Positions 24,000 through 33,089 of a stretch of 64,000 bases of DNA are shown piece by piece. The stretch lies in NCBI GenBank assembly GCA_009602725.1, contig WELB01000042.1, positions 545,092-609,091 on the forward strand, read 5' to 3'. A program made the position numbers and the translations under genes. Each line of letters starts with the position of its first letter. Position 1 is the stretch's first letter. The notes beneath the pieces are model-generated. The model was not told the DNA's origin. It saw only the letters and a program-made list of their open reading frames with translations, and searched no databases. This stretch comes from Spirogloea muscicola (Eukaryota; Streptophyta; Zygnematophyceae; Spirogloeales; Spirogloeaceae).

Positions 24000-25060
24000 G
24001 TAAAGCGGCTGTAAGGGAGAAGGCGCACGGTGCGCATGAAACGAAAGGGAGGCCGATGCAAGCCAATACATTAGGCTACATGAAACGCAACCCATTGGTA
24101 AGGTGTCTAAGGTAACAATGTGACATCAGTACCCACGAGTGCGCACACAGCTGGCCGTAGACGCCAGCTGGGTGCATAAACGACAGAGAAGGCTGGCCTT
24201 TCTCAGCCCCTATCCTCTGTGGGCGAGCACTTCTTCTTAAAGACGCGCGGTGCGCATGAAACGAAAGGGTGGCCAAGTCAAGCCAATACATTGTTCAGGC
24301 AGAGACTAGCGCAGATATGGAGCTACATGAAACGAAGCCCCATGCTAAGGTGGCCAAGGTCACGGAGACGTTAGCATATGCAAATCCGACAAGCTAACCT
24401 GGGGAGCCGGAGCGCCGACACGCAAGCCGGTGGCCTGACTCAGAGAGGCCCATTGAGGATAGCTGGAAAAGCCAGCCCAAAAACGATGAACAAAGTACGA
24501 GAAGGGGGCCAGGGGAAGCGCTAAGGAAAAACAAGCACAAGAAGAGAAACAAAGCAGCTACAAAGCACTTACTAACCCCTTCTAAGCAGCCACAGGTCAG
24601 AGAAGCTGGGCTCCTGGAAGGCCTGACTTAGAGCGCGCCCAGCACGCTGATGAATAGCCAGAGCCAGAGAGAAAGAAGGCGCGTGGTGCGCATGAAATGT
24701 GAGTGAGGCCAAACCGAGCCGTACACCGCTCAGGCAAAAGATTGGAGTGTGTATTAAGAGATGGAGGGCCTGTGTGGCCGAGTACAAAGGCAAAGCACAT
24801 TGACAAATGTACATCACATGCTGCTAAGCTGACCCGCTCAGTAACCACGAGTCAGCACATAGAGGTCGCTAAGTGATACCCGAATACCGGACGGCAATCG
24901 ACAAGCTCTTGTGCTACCAGCTAAGGCTCGACAAACTTTCTGATGCAACGCATGAGCCTGAGCTCGCTGCAGACAAGCTGAGACTGGACGTCGCAAAAAT
25001 GACAAGTAGGCTGCCGGCATGCCCATCTGAGTTGGAAGCATCCAAAAGGATCTGAAAGGT
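24000..25060. repeat. Cluster of decayed dispersed repeats
   Basis: Three copies of a conserved box, GGTGCGCATGAAACGAAAGG and variants next to GAGGCCAA..CAAGCCAATACA, lie near 24020-24065, 24240-24290 and 24675-24730. The segment 24744-25053, read on the minus strand, matches 32763-33085 over about 310 bp at what looks like roughly 90 percent identity. Its reverse reading ends in SLSDLYVLTRGY and a stop, as do other copies. A GGGCTGGC...CAGCCC hairpin word with GGGCGAGC follows near 24190-24235. No transposase or reverse-transcriptase gene is seen. Confidence 0.75.
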
Positions 25061-25329
25061 CGGGGCTACACGAAGCGAAGCCCTTGGCGAAGAAGGGCTA
25101 CATAGGAGCGATCACACAAATGAATGAAATTGGCTAACAATAAAGAATGCAGTTGCTGTATGAAAGAGCGGCTCCTACTGGGCCGCCTTGCCAGTGAGAC
25201 GTGCAAGAGGTCTGCGGAAAGAGGGTAAGGGCTCCGCCCAATTGCCAGAGGTTGTGGTTCCTTATCGATATGACGTCCACTGCCCGACTTTAGTTGTGTC
25301 TTGTTGCTGGTCCTTCAATTTACATTTTT

Positions 25330-25980
25330 GTGAGGTGAAGAGATGGGAATGGAAGAAAGAATGGCGACACAATAGCAAATGGCGTTCCACCACCTTGCTG
25401 GCGGAAGAAAGTCCTTACAATCCGCCGGCTGACAGGTGGCAGCACGACTACATCCTCACGCCAAACAACCACAATCATGTCACCTGCACAGACATTGACC
25501 TTTAATTTGCAGTCAGATCATTCACGTACAACGTCAAAGAGCTCCTCTGCTGGCACTATCATGCCACAACATGTGGAGAGGTACATTGTGAGCTGGTTGT
25601 CCTAGCCACTGCCCTCGTCATTGCCCCTTCCTTCTTCTTGCTGGAGGAGTTTTGCTTCACATGTTCAAGATTGACACAATTACAACCATTCATCGAAAAA
25701 ATTGCAAATCAATATTGTAGTGTACCCACCTGTTTCATGATTGCCAGAGCCAATCAATGCCTAAAAAATCAGTGAATTAACTTTGCGCAGCTGCTGGAGC
25801 CTTCTGTTGGCGCCACTTCGCCAGCACCAAATGCCAGTGTGCTTTTCGCTTCCGACTTTGTCTTCATTCAGGCTGCTCAGATCACAGCTACTGAGCTCGT
25901 GTTGTCGTTTGGTCCTGCTTACTATGCTGTCAAGCTCTTCTGCCAGCGCAGTCCTCATCGAACATGTCATCCGCAGCCAT
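25330..25980 (+). pseudogene. Possible coding fragment of an unknown (SET-like?) protein
   Basis: Two or three pieces look like exons. Near 25380-25500 the frame reads LLAEESPYNPPADRWQHDY. It is followed by a possible short exon at 25515-25578 and a piece from about 25790 that reads VLFASDFVFIQAAQ and ITATELVLSFGPAYY. The last part resembles the end of a SET domain (basic-residue strand, then E-L-x-x-x-[YF]-G). No start, no clear end and no other SET signature (NHS) were found. It may be a gene fragment or chance. I do not assign a function. Confidence 0.2.
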
Positions 25981-27488
25981 GGCCCACATCGAGGAGCTCC
26001 CGTCTAGTGAGTAGATACTGCTTCCCTGCTTCACAATATCCAGGCACGCTGGCCATCTACAGCCACTACGCCCCTGGTAGCCCTGCATTCTGAGCACCCT
26101 AAATGTTGAACCACAGGAGTGTTGGATGTGGCAATATGATGAAGCAGCGAGTTGCGCTGGGAAACCATCCGGTCAGCGTACTAGTATGGTAAACCAGCAG
26201 ATGGCCTGTGTGACCACCTGACTCAGCCTAGTGGGCCGTGGGAGCGCTCCCAGTGAGAAGGGGTACTCAACACTCTGGGCTGATCCTGAACCTGAGGCGA
26301 ACCTGCACTGCTGCTCCTGTGCGCCCTAGATATGGCTGCCAACTAATCTTGGGTGCGGACGGAGACTGTGCAATACTGACCTCTATTTGCTGCCAGGCAG
26401 AGCCTGTGCTAGTCTTGTATCTGCCGCCATCAGCAAATCTGAATCTGCACCGCTAAAATGGGGGCGTTCAGCTGGGTGTATGGAGAGGGCAAACGCCCAG
26501 CTGCGAGACATGGAGTGGAGATTAGGAAAGTGGAGAGTGTCAAACGCAGCCAAGAGGTGCGACAATTAAGAGTTGCCATTTTTGACATTCCGAAATATGC
26601 AGGGGCTTCGGCAGATTCGGCATGTCCAAACAAGAAGGATGCAGAGCAAGAGAAGCGCTCCTCAAGAAAGATCAGTGTGCCGCCGTACGTCGCTATGAAC
26701 AGGGCCAGCTAGTGGAGCAAATCCCCAATCTGCTCAGATCTGTCCATCGCTCTTGTGCTGAGCATTTGTTGTGCACAAGCTGGAATAAGTTTGAATGTGG
26801 GCATTCACTGGAGCCTTGAGAAGGGCCGGGCCAGGCATGCGGCTGTGTTGGCAGAGCATATGCAGCGTCAGCCAGGTGTTGCCTTGTATCCTAGGTAGGC
26901 AGGGCAGATTCACGAAGCAGATCTCAATGTCTTCCAAGGATAAATTGAAATCTCATTGCTGCACTGAGAGTTCCACTTCTTCGCAACACACTAGGAGCTG
27001 CAAGCTGACCACCCAGAAGCACTACGGAGCTCCGGAAGCAGGATTCAAAGACTCTTGTGCGAAGACTGGGTCAAAGTCTGTAGGCCACAACCTGAATGAA
27101 TGTGTGGTGCTGTCATTATTTATCTCTCGCCAAGATTTATCGTTAAGTGCTGCTGCTACACTTCTGCTTAAAGCAGCAATATTAATCACAACAATCAAGC
27201 CACCATGCTCCGAGCCCCCCCCCCCCCCGCCCCCCCCCCCCCCCCCCCTTTCGCTCTCTCAGATCGAACTAGAAGTCTTTATCGACGAGTTGCAAGATGC
27301 AGCACAGTTACTGAGAGCGTAATGGCTTCACTGGAAGCCTGAAAAATGGTTCAGTGGAGCCCTTCCGCACTCTGACCAGTCTTGACCATGGCCAGCAGAT
27401 GCTTTCTGTGCAATAATATTAGCTTCAAATTGAAAGGCTGTCCAACAACACGAATAATTGGCAGGCCTCACAAGGCGAACGCCACCAT
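25981..27488. other. Intergenic region with a poly-C tract, no gene recognised
   Basis: Open frames on both strands between 26230 and 27320 have no conserved features. A poly-C run at 27208-27248 (about 38 C, with one G and one short break) is the main landmark. The left part (26000-26300) is unremarkable. Confidence 0.4.
27208..27248. repeat. Poly-C/poly-G tract
   Basis: About forty C on the plus strand with a single G interruption. On the minus strand it is a long G run able to fold as stacked G-quadruplexes. It lies about 240 bp past the rbcS stop codon, so it could be in or near the rbcS 3' flank. Confidence 0.9.
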
Positions 27489-28482
27489 CTACTGGGGCTT
27501 GGCGACGATAAAACCGCAGCACTGGACCTGCCTGGCCCTGTCAAAGCCAATCACGCGGATGAAGGCCTTCGGGTACTCCTTCTTGCAGTTGGCGACCTCC
27601 TGGAGAACCTGGGTGGAGTCGTTGCAGCCGAACATGGGGAGCTTCCACATGGTCCAGTAGCGGCCATCATAGTAGCCTGGGCTGCGGTTGTTGTAGCGAG
27701 AGATGGTGCCAACCTGCCAGGCATCAGCACCACAACCGAGCTTGCTGAATGTGTCAACGAGAGCGAGCCATATCCAGATCGGGACGAGCCGAAGCTAGAT
27801 CTGATCTTACAGCTCATTCTACCAACTATACTAAAGCTAATCAGAGCAGATCGTCAGCAGTAGGCAAGGTGCCTGCACTCGTCAGATGCTAGCAACGCAC
27901 CTCATCGAACTCGATGCAAGGAATCCAGCCCTTCAGCAGGAGGTAGTCAATCTCCTTGGCAATAGCCTCATCGGATAGCGGGGGGAGGTAGGACAGAGTC
28001 TCGAACTTGGGGTTGTTGTAAGGTGGCCACACCTGGCGACACAGAAAAGACAATACGAGTGATGAGCACGCCGTGCAAGGAGCATTAAGAATCGGATCTG
28101 AGCAAAAGTTATGAAGGTAGAGCAGAGAGGAAGCAATGGCATGAGGATTGTCAGCTCAGGCGGGTGGTGAGAATGTGAGTGGCAAAGTGACAATGCAGCC
28201 CGCGGGAAGGTCAGATCTGAGCTCGGATGCAAGCATGAGGCCGAGGAGGGGCGGAGGGGAGGGGGCCAGAGGGAGGGCTCTCACGAGGAAGGCGTTGGTC
28301 TTGGAGCCGTTGGAGGTGGTCTTGAGGGCCCACTCGTTGGCGGCGCCGGCGTTGCGGCGGAGGCCGGAGAAGGCGGGCACGACGGAGGCGGAGCGGGAGC
28401 CGGCGGCGGCGGGCGCGGCGGCGGGCGCGGCGGGCCTCCCGCTTCCTACGGCAAACTCGGACGGCCCGGTAACGGCGGCTGC
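27489..28482 (-). CDS. rbcS: RuBisCO small subunit precursor (rbcS), first exon not found
   Basis: Nuclear-encoded small subunit of the carbon-fixing enzyme, imported into the plastid. Exons: 28482-28285 (transit peptide region, [13 protein letters not shown], then [10 protein letters not shown]), 28032-27901 ([31 protein letters not shown]) and 27713-27489 ([32 protein letters not shown], stop). The region between EF and SPG is 12 residues. That is land-plant-like and far shorter than the chlorophyte betaA-betaB loop, which supports a streptophyte source. An in-frame TAA lies just upstream of 28482 and no ATG opens the exon. A short upstream exon with the start codon is therefore expected (an ATG at 28655 beginning MATACS is one candidate, but its phase does not fit neatly). 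Introns lie just before the mature VWPP segment and in the loop. Confidence 0.93.
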
Positions 28483-28489
28483 TGCTTAA

Positions 28490-29180
28490 CGGGGCCGGCT
28501 ATGTAACGGCCCCGGAATGGCAGACCGCATAACGGCGTTGACTAATCTGCTGCTAACCGTGATAAGGAGCCCCGGTTAATGCCCAGGTACCTTTACTCCC
28601 CAGCCGCCACACAAAACCCTTTTGCGCCCTCTACTATTGAGCACGCAGTGGCCATCAGCTTCGCTGTGTAGCTCCAGCGCTTTTCTAACCCCTGCAAAAT
28701 CTGATCGTTTCATCTGTGGGCAGGCCGATCACATGATCTGACAATGCTCAAGTATTATAATTCAACACCACAACTAGCAAACTTTACACAATAAAGCTTG
28801 ACTAAGTTGTAGCAGAAGCTTCGCAAGCGCCTTGCTGCAGGTGCAACACTGCAATATGGCTCCCACACTAACTCACTAAGTGTGGCATACAAGAGGATAG
28901 TGATAGTGACGGTGCTTTGACACATGTATCAAATGATACATGTGTCAAAGCATACGCGCCAGCTGCAAGCTGTGATCCTTAGTCAAGCTTCTCCAGCTCT
29001 GCCCCTGTCGTCGTTGTGCATAGTGTGAGCAGCGCCTTGCTAGAAGGGGGCGCGCACCATGACGCCCAGCGAAGGAAATGTACGCAGTGGACATAGGAGG
29101 TGTCTTACATGTCTATGTTGGGCTCAAAAGTATTGGCAAATGTGCCAACGTGATCAGGCGTAGGGAAGAACTTTCTACAT
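28490..29180. other. Intergenic region: rbcS promoter side and 3' flank of the Mg transporter
   Basis: No gene recognised. It should include the rbcS promoter (28500-28900) and the transporter 3' UTR (up to 29180). It contains an 18-bp perfect palindrome at 28914-28951. Short repeats of TAACGGC-type words occur near 28470-28560. Confidence 0.45.
28914..28951. repeat. Perfect inverted repeat, 18-bp arms with 2-nt spacer
   Basis: The left arm GCTTTGACACATGTATCA (28914-28931) and its exact reverse complement (28934-28951) are separated by AA. It lies about 430 bp upstream of the rbcS coding region and 230 bp past the Mg-transporter stop. It could be a hairpin in a transcript, a dimeric-factor binding site (each arm holds ACATGT), or the remains of a short foldback element. 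Confidence 0.9.
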
Positions 29181-30555
29181 TCAGCCTCGGCTGAGCCCGT
29201 CCAGAAAGGTCGAGCTGGTGAAGAGAATGTGGCACATGGAGCAGGTGATGAGGACGCCCACAATGTCCATTACTACCTGCAGAAAGGCAGGATGATGATG
29301 GCCATACGCGAATAAGAATCACTGCACTGATGACCTGCCAATATGCCTATGCATGCTCTACCAAGAATTGACAATGCTTTTAACTGGCATAGTCTAGAGC
29401 GCTGGCGCTGATATCCTTCGACCAGCGCAGCCAGCAGAACAAGGACGCAGCTGCATAGCTCTCGGGAAGTCATGATAATGATGACGATGCCTTGGGAATG
29501 TAAAGACAGGCATCAATATGTGTACACCACAATCGGGATGCCCGTTTGCACTAGCAGTTGGACTTGAGGTTGCATGTGCATTGCATGGCCAAGCTCAACA
29601 GGCAAGTAGCAAGCAATTCAGCTCAAGCCAGCCTGCTCAAGTATGGCATCAACCTGTATCGAAGTGGCCGCGTTGAGCGGATCCAGACCAGCTTTTGCTA
29701 AGCCGTATGGAAGGAGAGTGCCAATCTCCACTGATGAGAGCACAATCAGGAAGAGGGATGCCGAGATGGCAAAGGAGTCCTGTTGAGGATGGTGAAAGGC
29801 ACGCAAGCACAAAGGCAAAGAAGAGGTCATCGCAGAGGACTGAAGTTCTAGAAGCTAAAGTATGAGCTTGTACTTCTATTGCAAGAAGGAGTTAGGTACA
29901 AGCGAGTGCAACTACGCCAGCCATGCTTGATGAGGCCGAAAAAGAGAAGAGCTCACCAAGAGGTCGCTGTTGTCTACGTAGACGCGGACGAAGCCAAGGG
30001 TGGCCAAGATGGAGGAGAGGACAAGCCCTACCACAGTCTGTTCCCTTAAGCTGGCCAGCAAGCTCTCGCAGGTCACTTGCATCTCGCCTGTGGCAAGGCC
30101 CCTAACCACCTTGATTGCACTCTGCAAATTTTACAGTAAGATAGCATCTCATGTGATTCGCTTTCAGAGATATTGAAGCTAGAGATAACAGACTTCCAGC
30201 AGAAAGACACGTTCAAGCACTCACAATGAGGCAGGGATCACAGATTGAGAATGCTCCCTGGCCACATGCACGGTTATTGCGTGACATATCAACAAACATG
30301 CTACTGTATCATACATACCCAGGTTAGATTACAATTGAATGTTTAAGCGAACAGGACCAAATAGCTGTCAGAGCTCTCTGATTACAGAGTGGGTTGATAC
30401 AAGCTCTGCACCTGATTCCCGGCATTGCCGCCTGCTCCCACGAGCATGGTCAGGTACAATGTGATCACAAGGTGGTCTCGCAGCAGCTCTTGATACATCT
30501 CCAGCACGACCGACGCACCTGATTGCATTACAAGCAAGCCCAGCAGCCTGGCCGC
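29181..30555 (-). CDS. MgtE/SLC41-type magnesium transporter domain protein, N-terminus unresolved
   Basis: Membrane Mg2+ channel or transporter of the MgtE family with one five-helix domain. Exons: about 30555-30412 (ARLLGLLVMQSGASVVLE, LTMLVGAGGNAGNQ), 30121-29957 (SAIKVVRGLATGEM, then a hydrophobic helix), 29779-29654 (ISASLFLIVLSSVEIG, LPYGLAKAGLDPLNAATSIQ) and 29276-29181 (VVMDIVGVLITC, stop). The joins read through cleanly (GAGGNAGNQ/SAIKVVRGLA and AATSIQ/VVMDIVGV). These motifs are the family hallmarks: the G-G-N-A-G-N-Q loop and the xLDPAxxxxP-like helix. No CBS or N domain is present, as in eukaryotic SLC41 proteins. The first exon(s) must lie beyond the CT microsatellite, between 30800 and 31030. 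I could not identify them or any plastid transit peptide. Confidence 0.83.
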
Positions 30556-30582
30556 TTTTCAGTTGGCAGAGGCCTTCTTCAN

Positions 30583-30655
<73 letters not shown>

Positions 30656-30801
30656 GCTCTCTCTCCCTCTCGCTCTCTCTCGCTCTCTCTCTCTCGCTCG
30701 CTCTCTCTCGCTCGCTCGCTCTCTCTCGCTCTCTCTCTCTCTCTTTCTCGCTCTCTCTCTCTCTCTCTCGCTCTCTCTCTCTCTCGCTCTCTCTCTCTCT
30801 C
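30583..30801. repeat. CT/GA microsatellite with interspersed CTCTCG, N at 30582
   Basis: About 220 bp of (CT)n with periodic CTCG and CTCC variants, preceded by a single N. It lies in the probable first intron of the MgtE-type gene. Open frames of leucine/serine or arginine/glutamate across it are artefacts. The N and the repeat make the true length uncertain. Confidence 0.95.
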
Positions 30802-31035
30802 CCTCATGCTGCCCATGCAAGAAGTGCGTCATCATACATGCACATGTATGTCAAAGAGGTGCCTGCAGGTGTGCCATATGAGCTGCCTTTTTTGCTCCTC
30901 ACCCCAGCATTGCCCCATACTGTGACAGGCTCAAATCTTAATACCTAGACGATAGGTCAGCATAGAGAAAGCATTGGATCCAATTTTATACGGTGCTAGT
31001 TTGAGCAGATGTACCGTAGTTGTGGCTTCCTGCAG

Positions 31036-32575
31036 TCAGTCCAGCTGCGGGGTGCGGTTGTACTGGTCATCACGGAAGAAGGCCGCAACCTTTTCAGCCT
31101 CAGAGGGCCGCATGCCCGTCCTACTCACAATCATCTCAGGGCCCGCTGATGCGATGGCTTCAATTGACCCAAAGGCTTGTAGCAGCTGCACAACGGCCAC
31201 ATAGAATAATGACACTGGTAGATCGAGCATGTGCAATGCAGTACACTTTCCTTGCTCGATGTTGTTGTCAGAGGAGAGGCCTGACTTATACCATATAAAC
31301 AGTGGGCCCATCCAGGCCGGGGACAGCGAGCAGTGCAGTAGCAATGGCTTCTGGCGACTTCACCAGCTCCTGCCGCTGCCAGGAAGCACAGAAATTGCAC
31401 TTAAAGTGAAGCCACCAGCAATGGTTTTGGCACCAGCCACCCTTCTAAAGTCGAGCAAGTCATTGCATTTTGATGCATGCTGGAAAAGCTGCTTCGTGTG
31501 TCTGCCCAGATGTTATACTTGCCTCAGCATCCAGCACTTCCATGGTGCCTTGTCTCTTGCACTCTGCAAAGGCAGGCCACAAAGATCTCATCATAGAAAT
31601 GCACTAGCAACAACTGCGATGAACTGGACAACTTGGCGTAGTCAAGCAGCAACTGAAGTCAGGCCACCTGCTCACCAGCTTGCACATGAACGAGCCGCAA
31701 GACCTTGGCTATTGCAGACAGCCCGTCTGCTACGAGGACAAAAGGCGTCTTGCCAAAGCAGGACTTGCAGTGCCTGGTGCATAGCAACTTTTGATTTTAC
31801 ATCGGCGATGTGCTTGTAACAGGCAGTGGAAGCGTCGATAGCATTTACTTGATGTATGCACAGCCTTGATCTTGTGATTTGTACCTATATCTGCCAACAT
31901 GACTTGCTGATAGTAGACCGGATTGGCAGCTCAGACAAGAATTGTGGAATGTGAGCACACCGAAAGTAGGCCTTGTTAAACTTTGAATTTCTTTGAGGGC
32001 CTGGCGCAGCGACGACAACGTAGGACCGCTGAAAGCTTTGGCTCATCTTTGCTACTCTGCCACACACAGGTCTTCTCCAAGAATCAAAACACTACCAATC
32101 CGTCGTAGCCAAGAAGTGATCCATGGCCATGCAAGTGACCCGCAACCAGCAGTACTATTCAGAAGGCGGCTGTCAGAGTAGCAAATTACCATGATGTGCT
32201 TATCATGAGAATATCATCATCTATGCAATTTACCTCTCCCAGACTTCGGGGTTGGCGTCAGGAGACCAGTCGGCGAGGATGATGAAGGCCATTGACACGC
32301 CGGTGGTGTTGAAGATCACATCCTTCAGCAGGACAAGCGGCCTACCCCGGTCAGACAATGTGAGGTCGTCTTATCGAGGACGCAACCAGCGCGGCAGTCC
32401 GGGCCTCGTGAAGCAGATGTAGCAGCTCCTCAACCGGCAGGATTGCGGAGGTCTTGAGTCTGTAGCCGCCGGCTGCGCCTGCCTCCAGCGCCGCAGCCAG
32501 CGAACGGTGGGAGCGCTGCCACGCATCGCTCAATATACACGCCCCCGCTCCGCCGCAGCCGCGTGGCGCGGTCAT
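31036..32575 (-). CDS. ERCC1/FAAP24-like (HhH)2 protein, probably PTD-type
   Basis: Non-catalytic member of the XPF/ERCC1 family; plant PARTING DANCERS acts in meiotic crossovers. Exons: 32575 down to about 32370 (ATG, RSHRSLAAALEAGAAGGYRL), continuing into the segment ending at 32234 (RPLVLLKDVIFNTTG, AFIILADWSPDANPEVWE), 32056-31961 (VAKMSQSFQRSYVVVAAPGP, KFNKAYFR), about 31775-31676 (TPFVLVADGLSAIAKVLRLV), about 31574-31533 (ECKRQGTMEVLDAE, with a possible GC donor), 31369-31292 (ATALLAVPGLDGPTVYM) and 31185-31036 (LLQAFGSIEAIASAG, RPSEAEKVAAFF, stop). The last two exons form a tandem helix-hairpin-helix, the hallmark of this family. Between 32390 and 32350 the frame shifts by one base (from VASSI to DLTLSDRG) with no plausible intron. 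This is either a sequence error or real damage. FAAP24 proper is the alternative. Confidence 0.6.
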
Positions 32576-32762
32576 GGCCGCCTGATCGGCGCGGAGGAGA
32601 GCACAGCGGCAGTGGGGACAAGCGACGATCTGCTGCCTGTGACTGTGACACGAGGGACGAGGAGGTGGCCCTGGGCCAGGGAGGGATGTATCAATGCAAC
32701 CTTCCACCAGCCGTCCTGTGTCAGCCTGTCTGCAGCCTGTTTGCAGTTTCTTCCTCCAGCGA

Positions 32763-33085
32763 TCCTCGACGTGAGAATATGCTTCCAGCTCAGATGGGCA
32801 TGCCGGCAGCCTACTCGTCATTCTTGCGACGTAGTGTGTCAGCTTGTCTGCAGCGAGCTCAGGCTCAATGCGTTGCATCAGAAAGCTGGTCGAGCCTTAG
32901 CTGGTAGCCCAAGAGCTTGTCGAACTGCAGTCCGGTATTCGTGCATCAGCTAGCGACCTCTATGTGCTGACTCGTGGTTACTGAGCGGGTCAGCTTAGCA
33001 GCAGGTGATGTACATTTGTCGATGTGCTTCCTTTTGTACTTGGCCACACAGGCCCTCCATCTCTAAATACACACTCCACTTCCGA
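32763..33085 (+). repeat. Dispersed repeat, close partner of 24744-25053
   Basis: Shares about 310 bp with the minus-strand copy at 24744-25053. Shared words in order: CAGATGGGCATGCCGGCAGC, GCTTGTCTGCAGCGAGCTCA, CGAGCCTTAGCTGGTAGC, TAGCGACCTCTATGTGCTGA, GGTTACTGAGCGGGTCAGC, ACAGGCCCTCCATCTC. A third, more diverged copy of the right half is at about 33600-33735, and a fourth at about 33840-33930. No coding gene of a known element was seen. Confidence 0.85.
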
Positions 33086-33089
33086 TCCT

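Noticed and set aside
30583-30835. Long Leu/Ser and Arg/Glu open frames
   Set aside because: They are readings of a CT/GA microsatellite and have no independent coding evidence.
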